The notes under the pieces were generated by a model that saw only the letters and a program-made list of their open reading frames with translations, made no database searches and was not told the DNA's origin. A stretch of 39,767 bases of DNA from positions 1 through 39,767 of the forward strand of contig CALWHN010000007.1 in assembly GCA_944380415.1 (NCBI GenBank), in the 5' to 3' direction. This DNA is from an uncultured Clostridia bacterium (GTDB lineage: Bacteria > Bacillota > Clostridia > Christensenellales > UBA1242). Positions 28,104-37,094 of this stretch are shown one piece after another. The translations under genes and the position numbers were made by a program. Each line of letters begins with the position of its first letter. Position 1 is the first letter of the stretch.

Positions 28104-28850
28104 TTAATCGTCTTCTCTTTCGCTATCTGTTGTTGCGGCCGTTAAAGCATAAACCGCCGCCGCGCCAGAATTTGAAAGAACGTGTGCACAGTGGCTTAAA
28201 GTTGAACCTGTTGTTAAAACATCATCAATAAGAACAATTCGCTTTCCCTTTATTTCTCTCCAATTCAAAACTTTAAAGGCCTTTTCCAAATTTTCTTGTC
28301 TTTCCTTGTAGGAAAGTTCTGTTTGAGTTTGGGTGTTTTTAACTCTAATTAGATTTCCATCTAAAACAGGAATTCCAATCATTTTAGAAAGTTCATCTGC
28401 CAAAAGCTTGCTTTGATTAAACCCTCTTTCCTTCTCCTTTTCCTCGTGAAGAGGAACTGGAATAAGAAAGTCTATCTCTCCAATTTCATTTTTGTTTCTC
28501 TCAAACTCTTCGGCCATAAATTTTGCAAAATATTTTGCCATATATCTCTTATTTTCATATTTAAATCTCTTTATTGCCCCGGCAACTTTATCTTTATAAA
28601 CCAAAGGAGCGCGAGCCATGGCAAAATATCTTTTGTTGTTTTTACATGTCAAACAGTAATCAGCAAGAGAATGAAGAGGCGTTCCACACCTTAAACAAAA
28701 TTTGCTTGGAAACTTAACTTCTTTTTCACACATGTTGCACAAAACGTGTTTGTCGTCCCAAACTTCTTCTCCACACAAAAAGCAAGTTACACCTGACGGG
28801 AACAAAGTTTCAACAATTCTATTAAAAAAATCCTTAATCTCCTCTTCCAC
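28104..28850 (-). CDS. comF: ComF family phosphoribosyltransferase-like protein
   Basis: A 248-residue ComF/GntX-type protein. The N-terminus has four CxxC pairs (23/26, 38/41, 52/55, 66/69) forming a zinc-binding region. The C-terminus has the phosphoribosyltransferase fold with the PRPP loop VLIDDVLTTGSTL (about 215-227) and the RGFNQ element. ComF is needed for DNA uptake in naturally competent Firmicutes, and its exact reaction is not established. The GTG start immediately follows the TAG stop of recD2, with GGAGA just upstream inside recD2, so it is probably co-transcribed with and coupled to recD2. Confidence 0.93.
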   Translation of the reverse strand: MEEEIKDFFNRIVETLFPSGVTCFLCGEEVWDDKHVLCNMCEKEVKFPSKFCLRCGTPLHSLADYCLTCKNNKRYFAMARAPLVYKDKVAGAIKRFKYENKRYMAKYFAKFMAEEFERNKNEIGEIDFLIPVPLHEEKEKERGFNQSKLLADELSKMIGIPVLDGNLIRVKNTQTQTELSYKERQENLEKAFKVLNWREIKGKRIVLIDDVLTTGSTLSHCAHVLSNSGAAAVYALTAATTDSEREDD

Positions 28851-31091
28851 CTATTCTCCAAACAACTGTTTCATCTTTTTGTTTTCTTCAATTAAAAAGT
28901 CTTTTAAAAGAGTGTATCTCTTCGCCGTATGGGAATTTTTAACCATTCTTGAAAGCGTTTGGCGGTCCCCAACCAAAACGACAACTTTTTTTGCTCTTGT
29001 AACGGCCGTGTAAATTAAATTCCTTGTCAAAATCAAACTTGGCCCAGGAACGAGCGGAATTATGACAACGTCAAACTCGCTTCCTTGGCTTTTGTGGATT
29101 GTAATTGCATATGCAAGCGAAATTTGGCCAAGTTCGCTTCTTGGATAGAGAACTTGCTTTTTATCGTCAAAAACAACGACAACTTCGCCCGTTTGATTGT
29201 TTATTTCAGAAATTGTTCCCATGTCGCCATTGAAAACACCCTTCCCTTCCTCTTGAAGATATTCGTTTTCGTTTGGTTTTATCCAATCCAAATCATAGTT
29301 GTTTGCCGATTCCATAACCTTGTCGCCAACTCATAGAATTCGAGTTCCAAGGGTTAGCTCCTGCTTTAAATTGGAGGGCGGGTTCAGCTTTGACTGGATT
29401 TGCCTGTTTAAATTGTCAATTCCGCAAACTCCTGCTTTGAGCGGCGCAAGAAGTTGGATTTTAGAAGAATCAAGCTTAAAGTGATTTGGAATTCTCTTTG
29501 TAACAAGTTCAACAACTGTTTCAAAAGTCTGCTCAGGGCTTTCCTTGGCCTCAAAGAAGAAATCACTGCTGTGATTGTCGATAACCGGCATCTGGCCGCT
29601 GTTGATCAAATGGGCGTTGGAAATGATTAGGCTGTTGTCTTCTTGACGATAAATTTTTGTAAGCTGCGCAGTTGGAATTATTTCGCTTTGCAATATATCC
29701 GAAAGAACATTTCCCGCGCCAACGCTTGGGAGCTGGTCCTTATCTCCAACCAAAATTAATTTTGTTCCCCTTGAAATTGCCTTTAAAAGATTGTACATCA
29801 AATTTACGTCAACCATTGAAACTTCGTCAACAATTACAACATCACACGAAAGAGGGTTGTCTTCGTTATAAACAAAAATTCCCCTGTCCTTTCTATAGCT
29901 AATTTCAAGAGCGCGGTGGATTGTTCTTGCATCAAGCCCAGTTGTTTCAGAAAGCCTCTTTGCCGCCCTTCCAGTTGGTGCAAGCAAAAGCGCCTTTTTG
30001 CCCTGCATTCTAAAAATTTCTAAAACACATGAGATGATTGTTGTCTTTCCCGTTCCCGGCCCGCCGGTTATAACACAAACGCCGCTGTTAATTGCAAGGC
30101 TTATTGCATTTTTTTGGTCTTTGTGGAGCGAAATTTTTTTTCTTCTTTCAAACTCTGAAATCTCATCTTCCAAATTAAGCTCAAGCTTTACCAACGAATT
30201 TTCCAACACTGCAAGCTTTGCGGCAACGGATTTCTCGATGAAATAGAACCTTGAAAGTGCAACAATTTCCTTGTTGTCCTTCCAAAAGATTTTAACAATG
30301 TTTTCCTTTTGCAAAACATCGTAAACGTCCTTTGAAATCGTTTCAATTTCTTCGCTGGTCAAATCCAAAAGGCGAACAAGCATGCCGTCTAGCATTGCGC
30401 GAAACTGATAGGTGTGGCCGCCTTTTTCAGAAGCTTCGGAAAGAAGGTGTAAAATTCCCGCCCTAACTCTAAAGGGGCTGTTTTTTGCAATTCCCATATT
30501 CATTGCAATTTTATCTGCCGTTGTAAAGCCAATTCCAACAATGTCTTCAACAAGACGATATGGGTTTTGTTTTACAAGTTCAACCGTCTTTGATTGATAA
30601 TGTTCATAAATTTTAATTGCAAGGTTTGAAGATATATTGTAAGTTTGAAGAAAAATCATTGCGTTTTGCATCTCTCGAACATCTAAAAAGGAATTCGAAA
30701 TCAGCTCAACTTTCTTCTGAGAAATTCCCTTAACAGACAAAAGCTTTTCTGGGTTAAATTCAATAACTTCCAAAGTGTCCAACCCAAAGGCGTCAACAAT
30801 TGCCTTTGCAGTAACTGGCCCAACGCCTTTAATTAGACCGCTTGATAGATATCTTATTATTCCCTTTTCCGTTTTTGGCGCAACGTTTTCATAGGTTTTA
30901 ACTTCAAACTGTTGGCCATACTTGGATTCTCCAAAGTCTCCATAAAGTTTTAAAACCTGGCCAATGTTTATGTTTAAAAATTTCCCAACGGCGGTAAGCT
31001 CTTCGTCATCACAAGAAACAACGGCAACAGTGTAGCCGTTTTCTTCATTTCTAAAAACAATTCGTTCAACAACCGCTTCTATGTCAATCAC
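28851..31091 (-). pseudogene. recD2: RecD2 helicase gene interrupted by an in-frame TGA
   Basis: The reading frame encodes a full-length RecD2-type 5'-3' SF1 DNA helicase of about 746 codons, with one TGA at 29331-29333 as codon 587. Before it come the N-terminal OB/HhH region (with GIIRYLSSGLIKGVGP), the Walker A GGPGTGKTT, the DEVSMVD box and QLPSVGAGN. After it the same frame continues with VGDKVMESANNYDL, then motif V/VI sequence (TIHKSQGSEFD and YTAVTRAKK). Homologues have an arginine where the TGA falls, and CGA to TGA is one transition. The upstream product alone would lack essential helicase motifs. The GTG start has no Shine-Dalgarno; TAAAAT (31098-31103 plus strand) ends six bases before it. 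A sequencing or assembly error cannot be excluded. Confidence 0.9.
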
Positions 31092-31211
31092 AATGCAATT
31101 TTAACATTTTTGCCAAAACAAACAAAACAAAAAGCTCCTGCAAACAAAATTAAAATATTTTTCGTCAAATTTTCCAATTTTTTTCAATTGTTTTAGTGTT
31201 ATAACAATCTT

Positions 31212-32396
31212 ATGGAAAATGTAATTTTTGAAAAGAACGCAGCTGCAAAACTTGCTCAAAAAGCAAAGGATTTTGGAAAAATTTTAATAATAACTTCGCC
31301 AAGCGCAAAAAAACAATATTTCCAAATGCTTTCAAATTTCTTAAACGAAAACAAAACAACGTTTTGGGCATACTCCTTGAGAGAGACAAAATGCTCAAGC
31401 GACAACATTTTAAAAGCCTGCTCATTTGCAAGGGACGCAAAGGCAATTGTTTCACTTGGCGCCGGAACTGTTTGCGACGTTTCAAAAATTGTTGGGAAGA
31501 AACTTTCGCTTCCGGTTTTAGTTCTTCCAACAACAATAACCCACTTTGGAATTTTTAACAATGTTGCAATTTTAAATGACGGCCTCCCAGAATATGTTGA
31601 AACAGATTATCCCGAAGGCGTCTTTTTAGACGAAGCAATAATCCACAAAAGCCCAGAGCGCTTTATTAAAAGTTCGCTTTGCTTTGCCCTTTCGCTTTTG
31701 GAAACGCAGTTTAGCCTTGAGGCCGTTTCTGTTTTAACGGGCGAAAAGAGCGTTGACACAGACGAGCTTGGGGCAAAAATTAGAAAAATTGAAGAACTTG
31801 TTGGCTGGATTTCCCTTTCAAAAGGCTTTGCAATTTTAAATTTGATGGATTACATCTTTGACCTTTTTCAAATTTTAAAAGGAAATTTTAAAATTAATTC
31901 AAACCTTTTTGCATCAAAGCTTTCAAGCTCAACGCTAAAACAAAATTTTGGCGAAAAGGCGCTGATTTGCAGCAAAGTTTTGCTTCAAAGTTATGTTACA
32001 TATTTTAATCAAAGGCTAATAATTCCAAAAAATATTCCAAATTTTGAGATAATTTCTCAAATTTTAAGCCAAATTCCTGTGTGTGGCGCGTTCTTCAATT
32101 TTGAAAACATTGAAGAAAAGTTTAACAGTTATATTGCAAAAACGAATTCTCTTCTTGGCGGAGGGCTAAGATTGAACATTCAAAAATTTAGAACTTTTCT
32201 TCTAGAGCGTTCTATTTTGTTTTGCCAAACAATTTCAAAATTTAACAACAAACTTAGGGCAATTGACGGCCAGGAAAACAGGCTTAGAATGATTGATGAG
32301 CGAGAACTATTCTCCTCCCTTCAAATTCTTCCCCTTCTTGGAGAAGGCTTTTTGCCAAACCTTTTGCTTAGATATGGCTATTTGAACGTTGGCTGA
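31212..32396 (+). CDS. Glycerol-1-phosphate dehydrogenase / iron-type ADH-like protein, metal ligands apparently lost
   Basis: A 394-residue protein with the dehydroquinate-synthase/iron-ADH fold, nearest by eye to the glycerol-1-phosphate dehydrogenase (AraM/EgsA) group. The nucleotide-binding block GAGTVCDVSKIV (usual form GGGTxND) and VLPTTITHFG (usual form VPTAPSMDGY) are recognisable. The following helix reads IKSSLCFALSLLE where the family has a GFGD segment with the metal aspartate, so that aspartate appears to be phenylalanine. The usual metal HGE reads FGE, and I cannot find the other histidine. It may be a non-catalytic relative, or use another mechanism. TATAAC (31200-31205) ends six bases before the ATG without a Shine-Dalgarno. 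It ends in TGA. Confidence 0.7.
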   Translation: MENVIFEKNAAAKLAQKAKDFGKILIITSPSAKKQYFQMLSNFLNENKTTFWAYSLRETKCSSDNILKACSFARDAKAIVSLGAGTVCDVSKIVGKKLSLPVLVLPTTITHFGIFNNVAILNDGLPEYVETDYPEGVFLDEAIIHKSPERFIKSSLCFALSLLETQFSLEAVSVLTGEKSVDTDELGAKIRKIEELVGWISLSKGFAILNLMDYIFDLFQILKGNFKINSNLFASKLSSSTLKQNFGEKALICSKVLLQSYVTYFNQRLIIPKNIPNFEIISQILSQIPVCGAFFNFENIEEKFNSYIAKTNSLLGGGLRLNIQKFRTFLLERSILFCQTISKFNNKLRAIDGQENRLRMIDERELFSSLQILPLLGEGFLPNLLLRYGYLNVG

Positions 32397-32434
32397 AATG
32401 TTTTGAAACTTAAATATTTGTCAATAATTATCCC

Positions 32435-32797
32435 ATGGCAACTAAAATTAGGCTTGGGATTTTTATTTTTGTAACAATTTTAATCTCATGTGTCATGTTA
32501 TATAGCAACGAAAAATCAACAATTGAAAAGCTTTCGCCAACTGAAGGCGTTGTCTATCAAATTGGAGATTCCTTTGCTTTTCAAACTTCGCTAACTCCAA
32601 ACGAAATAATAGAAAGAACCGGTGCTCTAGTTTTAGATGAGCAAAAGCTTGAAAACGAGGGTCTTGAAATTTACTACTGTTTTGTTGAGAACATAAACAA
32701 CTTTATTGTAAGCCAAGGAAAAAAAGTTAACCTTCAAATTTCCTTTGACGGAGAAATTTCAACTGTTGGATTCCCACTAATTCTAACGGGATATTAA
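32435..32797 (+). CDS. Small membrane-anchored protein of unknown function
   Basis: A 120-residue protein I do not recognise. One N-terminal hydrophobic segment (about residues 7-23) without a clear signal-peptidase site is followed by an outward-facing, probably beta-rich domain with the phrases EIYYCFVENINNFIV and KVNLQISFDGEI. It lies 38 bases after the dehydrogenase-like gene and 62 bases before the SpoIIQ-like gene on the same strand, so a sporulation or envelope role is possible, but that is inference. The ATG lacks a Shine-Dalgarno; AATAAT (32423-32428) ends six bases before it. Confidence 0.75.
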   Translation: MATKIRLGIFIFVTILISCVMLYSNEKSTIEKLSPTEGVVYQIGDSFAFQTSLTPNEIIERTGALVLDEQKLENEGLEIYYCFVENINNFIVSQGKKVNLQISFDGEISTVGFPLILTGY

Positions 32798-32859
32798 AGT
32801 TCAAACAAAAATGTATAAACAAACAAATTGTGTCAATAATCGCTGTGTGGAGGAAAAAA

Positions 32860-33468
32860 ATGGAAAATAACATCAAAATTAACAAAAGAGGGGAAAAATT
32901 TTTAAACTTCATGAAAAAATATGGCTATTACATTCTTGCAGCTCTGGTTATTGTTGCAATAACACTTGCAGTTGTTCTTTCAACAACATCCAGGGGAACA
33001 GACCTCAACATCGATACGCAAGAGCCTTCTAAGCCAGTTGACGCATATGCTTTAACATTTGACCTTCCGCTTGCAGACTGCTCTGTTGTTATTGGCCACA
33101 TCTTGGACGACGTCATCTACAACGAATCGACAGGCTGGTTTGAAACACACCATGGTTTAGATCTTGTTAGCGAAACTTCAAACGATGTTTTAGCGGCAGC
33201 AGAGGGAACGGTTGAAGAGGTTTACACAAGCGAATCGGAAGGAACAGTTGTTGTCATCAAACACAACGATGTTTACACATCAAAATATGCTTCCCTTTCC
33301 GATGTAACAGTTAAGGTTGGAGACACTGTTACTCGCGGACAAAAAATTGGAATAACTTCAACGTCTGCAAGTTATGAAGTTAAAACAGGGGCCCACCTAC
33401 ACTTCCAACTTTTCATGGATGAAAACGAAGTTAATCCAGCAGATTATCTAAACATTGAAGAAAAATAA
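32860..33468 (+). CDS. spoIIQ: SpoIIQ-like M23 (LytM) endopeptidase-domain protein
   Basis: A 202-residue protein with a short cytoplasmic N-terminus, one membrane helix (about 23-41), a linker and an M23/LytM domain. The zinc ligands are complete: H97 and D101 in HHGLD, and H179 and H181 in HLHF. Length and layout match SpoIIQ, the forespore protein that pairs with SpoIIIAH across the septal membranes; clostridial SpoIIQ also keeps the full zinc site, whereas the B. subtilis protein has a degenerate one. I chose the ATG at 32860 because GGAGG lies seven bases upstream, rather than the in-frame ATG at 32830. A GTATA at 32813 recalls forespore sigma-factor -35 elements, but no convincing -10 follows. 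Other M23 membrane proteins remain possible. Confidence 0.75.
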   Translation: MENNIKINKRGEKFLNFMKKYGYYILAALVIVAITLAVVLSTTSRGTDLNIDTQEPSKPVDAYALTFDLPLADCSVVIGHILDDVIYNESTGWFETHHGLDLVSETSNDVLAAAEGTVEEVYTSESEGTVVVIKHNDVYTSKYASLSDVTVKVGDTVTRGQKIGITSTSASYEVKTGAHLHFQLFMDENEVNPADYLNIEEK

Positions 33469-33489
33469 CACACTATTTTCCCCAAAATG

Positions 33490-33518
33490 AAAGAACGGCA
33501 ATCTTGCCGTTCTTTTAT
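33490..33518. terminator. Bidirectional intrinsic terminator
   Basis: AAAGAACGGCAA (33490-33501) and TTGCCGTTCTTT (33504-33515) form a long perfect stem. A T-run follows on the plus strand and the flank is A-rich. It serves both the SpoIIQ-like gene and the convergent rel gene. Confidence 0.92.
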
Positions 33519-33527
33519 TTAAATTAA

Positions 33528-35561
33528 CTATTTCTCCTCTTTTTCTTGCTGCCAATCAACTTCAATCAGCCGGTCCGAGTCGAAGAAGGCAACGTTTGGA
33601 CACTGTTTTCTGTGAACAATAATTCCGCGTCCCTGAGAAATGAAGCCAATTATATCGTCCCCTTCAATTGGGCAGCAACACTTTGCAAATTTAACCATTA
33701 AATTGTTAAGGCCTTTGACGTTGACCTTTTTGTCGCTTGGAACTGCAACTTGAGAATCTATGTGGGCAATTTGAAGTTTCTCCTGCTCCTTTCTAACATC
33801 TGCCTGATAAATTTGAATTAATTTTCCCGCAAAAACTTTTGCCGAATATGCTCCATATCCAATGCTTGCAAAAAGTTCATCAATTTCTGAAAAATTATAT
33901 TTTTCTAAAAGCTTTTGTTCATATTTTTTCTCGGTAACCTTGCTGACGCTGTAGCCAAGGTTTTTAATCGCCTGCTCAAACATTGCCTTTCCGTTTTTAA
34001 TGTTTTCTTCCTTCATTTCCTTTCTAAAAAATGAAAGAATTTTGTTTTTAGCTTGGCTTGTTTTAACAACCTTCAGCCAATCGCGCGAAGGGCCCTTTGA
34101 GTTTGGGTTGGTTATTATTTCAACAATATCTCCGTTTGAAAGTGGCTTTGTTATTGGCCACATTTTTCCATTGACTTTTGCGCCAACACACTGGTTTCCA
34201 ACCTCCGAATGGATCATGTAGGCAAAATCTATTGGCGTTGAATTCTCAACCATGTGAAGAACTTTTCCCTTTGGCGTTTGAACAAAGATTTCTCCGTCAT
34301 AGATGTCAACTTTGAGGGAGGAAATCAGCTCTTCGCTGGTCATGTTCTTCTCGTTTTCCATGATTTCCCTAACCCAGCCAAGGCGCTCATCCAAGGAGTC
34401 TTGTTTTTGGCGTTTTTCCTTGTACATCCAGTGGGCAGCAACACCAAATTCTGCCATTCTGTGCATTTGAAGCGTTCTGATTTGAATTTCAACCGGAACT
34501 CCTTCAAACATGATTGTTGTGTGAAGTGACTGATAGCCGTTTGATTTCGGAATTGAAATATAATCCTTAAACCTGTTTTGAAGCGGCATGAAATTTTCGT
34601 TGATTTTCCCAAGAAGGGCATAGCAATCTGCAGCCGAGTTTAAAATAGCTCTAACCGCAACAAGGTCATAGATTTTGTCCATGTCCCCGCCCTTTTCTTT
34701 AAGCTTTTTATAGATGCTGTAGATATGCTTTTTCCTTCCCATAATTTCGCCGCTAAGGCCAAGGGAGCGCATAAATTTTTTTATTTCAACTTTTAAATCT
34801 TCAACTGTTTTTTCGCGCTCTATATATCTTTTATCAACTTCTCTTTTAATTTGAGAATAGACCTCTGGGTTCAACATTTCAAATGCAATGTCTTCAAGCT
34901 CGCTTTTAATTGAAGATAGTCCAAGCCTTGCCGCAAGCGGAGCAAAAAGATCTAAAATTTGTTTGGCTTTTTTTGTTGCCTTTTCCAAAAATTTTTCGTT
35001 CTGGGCAAAAACCGCCGCCCCAAGGGCCTCGCGCGAGGTCTTGTCCCCCGCCGGGGCTTTGATTACGTCTTCAAGCCCTTCGTCTAAAAACGCAGAGCTG
35101 AAATATTTAATTTCTGCAAGAACGAAACAAATTTTAACCAAAATTACTCTAACGTCCTTTGCCAGGGCAAAAAACATTTTTCTTATATTTTCCGCTTCCT
35201 CTTCTTCATTTTTGTAATCTATTTCAAGAAGCTTTTTAAGCGCATGGAGAAAGGAAACAACCTCCTCGCCAAATTCCAAAGCAAGTTTTTCTTTAAAGGC
35301 TTGTCTTTGCTCTTCAATTTCTCTTTTCTTGTTTTCCTCTTGCCTTCTTCTTACCTCATCAAAGCTTTTTTGTTCTTCTGGCGAAGGCGGCTGGTAGACA
35401 GCTGTTTTTATGTATGGATAGTAAAGATAGCAGGATAAAACACAATTCTCATCCAAATGAATTGCATTTACGCTTTTAATTGCAAGCTGGCAAATTTCTT
35501 GTTCGCTTTTTGTTGCTGATGCTAAAAACAGTTTTTTTGCCTTTTCAAGTTTACTTTCCAC
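33528..35561 (-). CDS. relA: Rel/RelA-type (p)ppGpp synthetase with a degenerate hydrolase domain and no ACT domain
   Basis: A 677-residue long RelA-SpoT homologue. The synthetase domain is intact (GRKKHIYSIYKKL; RFKDYISIPKSNGYQSLHTT at about 329; EIQIRT; MAEFGVAAHW), with the RFKD loop typical of bifunctional Rel enzymes. TGS follows (about 395-455), then the CCCP zinc/CC region (about 632), and the protein ends soon after with no ACT domain. The N-terminal hydrolase part has lost its metal site: no HD or ED motif is present, a Q/E/R-rich stretch replaces it, and the usual KLADRLHNMRT reads KICFVLAEIKY. It should therefore make but not degrade alarmone. The start is GTG; TAAAAT (35569-35574 plus strand) ends seven bases before it, with no Shine-Dalgarno. 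Confidence 0.93.
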   Translation of the reverse strand: MESKLEKAKKLFLASATKSEQEICQLAIKSVNAIHLDENCVLSCYLYYPYIKTAVYQPPSPEEQKSFDEVRRRQEENKKREIEEQRQAFKEKLALEFGEEVVSFLHALKKLLEIDYKNEEEEAENIRKMFFALAKDVRVILVKICFVLAEIKYFSSAFLDEGLEDVIKAPAGDKTSREALGAAVFAQNEKFLEKATKKAKQILDLFAPLAARLGLSSIKSELEDIAFEMLNPEVYSQIKREVDKRYIEREKTVEDLKVEIKKFMRSLGLSGEIMGRKKHIYSIYKKLKEKGGDMDKIYDLVAVRAILNSAADCYALLGKINENFMPLQNRFKDYISIPKSNGYQSLHTTIMFEGVPVEIQIRTLQMHRMAEFGVAAHWMYKEKRQKQDSLDERLGWVREIMENEKNMTSEELISSLKVDIYDGEIFVQTPKGKVLHMVENSTPIDFAYMIHSEVGNQCVGAKVNGKMWPITKPLSNGDIVEIITNPNSKGPSRDWLKVVKTSQAKNKILSFFRKEMKEENIKNGKAMFEQAIKNLGYSVSKVTEKKYEQKLLEKYNFSEIDELFASIGYGAYSAKVFAGKLIQIYQADVRKEQEKLQIAHIDSQVAVPSDKKVNVKGLNNLMVKFAKCCCPIEGDDIIGFISQGRGIIVHRKQCPNVAFFDSDRLIEVDWQQEKEEK

Positions 35562-35604
35562 GAGGTTTATTTTATAACAAAATAAAATTTTTTAAAAGAA
35601 AATA

Positions 35605-35979
35605 TCAGCCAGTTTTCTTTGTTTTTGCCCTAAAAATTAGCGAAAAAATGAATGCAAAGATAACAGCTGCGGCAATTCCGCCCGCCGTTGCCTCAAGGCC
35701 GCCTGTAAATATCCCCAAAATCCCCTTCGTTCGAACGGCGCTGATTGCCCCTTTTGCAAGGCTTGCGCCAAATCCAACAATTGGAACGGAAATTCCCGCT
35801 TGGGCAACGCCGTAGATATAGTCATAGGCAGTTGTTGCCTCTAAAATAACTCCAAGAAGAACAAAGCTGACCAAAATTCTTGAAGTTGTCATGTTTGTTC
35901 TGATTACCAAAATTTGTCCTAGCATACAGACAAAGCCGCCAATTAAAAACACATATAGGTAATTTAAAAAATATTCCAT
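35605..35979 (-). CDS. spoVAE: Stage V sporulation protein AE
   Basis: A 124-residue membrane protein with about four hydrophobic segments and the family sequence YVFLIGGFVCMLGQ near its start and a glycine-rich GIFTGGLEATAGGI near its end. With SpoVAC and SpoVAD it forms part of the spore inner-membrane system that moves dipicolinic acid during sporulation and germination. GAGGGGGA lies six bases before the ATG, partly inside spoVAD, whose stop is two bases upstream. It ends in TGA. No terminator separates it from rel on the same strand. Confidence 0.96.
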   Translation of the reverse strand: MEYFLNYLYVFLIGGFVCMLGQILVIRTNMTTSRILVSFVLLGVILEATTAYDYIYGVAQAGISVPIVGFGASLAKGAISAVRTKGILGIFTGGLEATAGGIAAAVIFAFIFSLIFRAKTKKTG

Positions 35980-35981
35980 CT

Positions 35982-37085
35982 CTATTCCCCCTCAACGTTA
36001 TATTTTTTTAGCTGCTTTTTTATGTTCTCTGCAAACTGCTGTTTTTCTTTTTTTGTAACTGTTCTCTCCTCAAACGGAGGGCTTGCTTTAACAACAAGCG
36101 CGTGGGCAATTCCCGGAATGCTCTCACCTTGCTGACAAGCAGTTGTTGAAAGAAGCGCGCCTGTTGCAATGTACAAAACTTTTTTTAATTGCCCCGTTTT
36201 AAGCCTTTCAACAACATAGGAATTAAAAATTGTTGCAGAACAGCCGCAGCCAGAGCCGCCCATCAAAACATTTTGGTCGTGATAGAAAATCATTTGCCCG
36301 CAATCGCAATAGTTTTTCCCAAGTTTATATCCCCGCTCCTCCATCAAATCCAGCAAAATCTCTGCTCCAAGTTTTCCAAGGTCGCCTGTTAAAATCAGGT
36401 CATAATCTTCCGGCTTGGTCTTTGTGTCTTTAAAAACGGAAATCATCGTTTCCATGGCCGCGGGAGCCATTGCTGCGCCCATGTTGTTGACATCACAAAC
36501 TCCATAGTCCATTGCCTTTCCAAACGTTACGGAATCTATGTATGGTCCTTGCCCGCCAAGTGAAAGAACTGTGCAGCCAGAACCCGTGCACGTCCACTGG
36601 CTTGTTGGCGGCCTTTGGTTTCCAAGTTCAAGAGGAAACCTGAACTGGCGTTCGGCGGTTGAAAAATGGCTTGATGTTGCACACGCAACATTTTTAAAAT
36701 AGCCAGCGTTAACCATCGATGCACCAATTCCAATTGAAAGAGCCATCGCCGAACAAGCAGAAAAAATTCCAAGGTAACTTACGTCAAAAGCCCTTGCCGC
36801 ATAACTTGAGGTTATGATTTGATTTAATAAGTCTCCACAAATCAACATATCAATGTTGTCTGGGCGCAAAAGTGCTTTGTCCGTTGCGCCAAAAATTGCG
36901 TGTTCGAGCATCTTTCGCTCCGCCTTTTCATAGGTTTTTTCGCCAAAGAAATCGTCCTTCATAACATAATCAAACATTTCACCAAAGGGCCCTTTCCCCT
37001 CCTTTGGCCCAGCAATTGAATAATTGCCAATTATTCTTGGCTTGTTTTTAAACACAATTGTTTGATTTTTTGCTTCTTTTATCAT
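35982..37085 (-). CDS. spoVAD: Stage V sporulation protein AD
   Basis: A 367-residue soluble protein with the thiolase/beta-ketoacyl-synthase-like fold of SpoVAD, which binds dipicolinic acid. Typical phrases are KNKPRIIGNYSIAGPKEGKGPFG near the N-terminus, the cysteine segment IFSACSAMALSIGIGA, GDLGKLG and GGSGCGCSA. Two ATGs lie in tandem; I chose the second because AGGAG is then six bases upstream, whereas the first is only three bases away. It sits between spoVAC and spoVAE, in the usual gene order, with nine bases separating it from spoVAC. Length is normal. Confidence 0.96.
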   Translation of the reverse strand: MIKEAKNQTIVFKNKPRIIGNYSIAGPKEGKGPFGEMFDYVMKDDFFGEKTYEKAERKMLEHAIFGATDKALLRPDNIDMLICGDLLNQIITSSYAARAFDVSYLGIFSACSAMALSIGIGASMVNAGYFKNVACATSSHFSTAERQFRFPLELGNQRPPTSQWTCTGSGCTVLSLGGQGPYIDSVTFGKAMDYGVCDVNNMGAAMAPAAMETMISVFKDTKTKPEDYDLILTGDLGKLGAEILLDLMEERGYKLGKNYCDCGQMIFYHDQNVLMGGSGCGCSATIFNSYVVERLKTGQLKKVLYIATGALLSTTACQQGESIPGIAHALVVKASPPFEERTVTKKEKQQFAENIKKQLKKYNVEGE

Positions 37086-37094
37086 CATTTTCTC

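Noticed and set aside
28851..29315. C-terminal RecD2 fragment as a separate helicase gene starting at the ATG at 29315
   Set aside because: It has no ribosome binding site, begins mid-motif, and is in the same frame as the upstream part, so it is better read as the remainder of one broken gene.
29313..29336. TGA in recD2 as a recoded sense codon (tryptophan, glycine or selenocysteine)
   Set aside because: TGA ends other genes in the window, the long conserved frames contain no internal TGA, and RecD2 is not a known selenoprotein.
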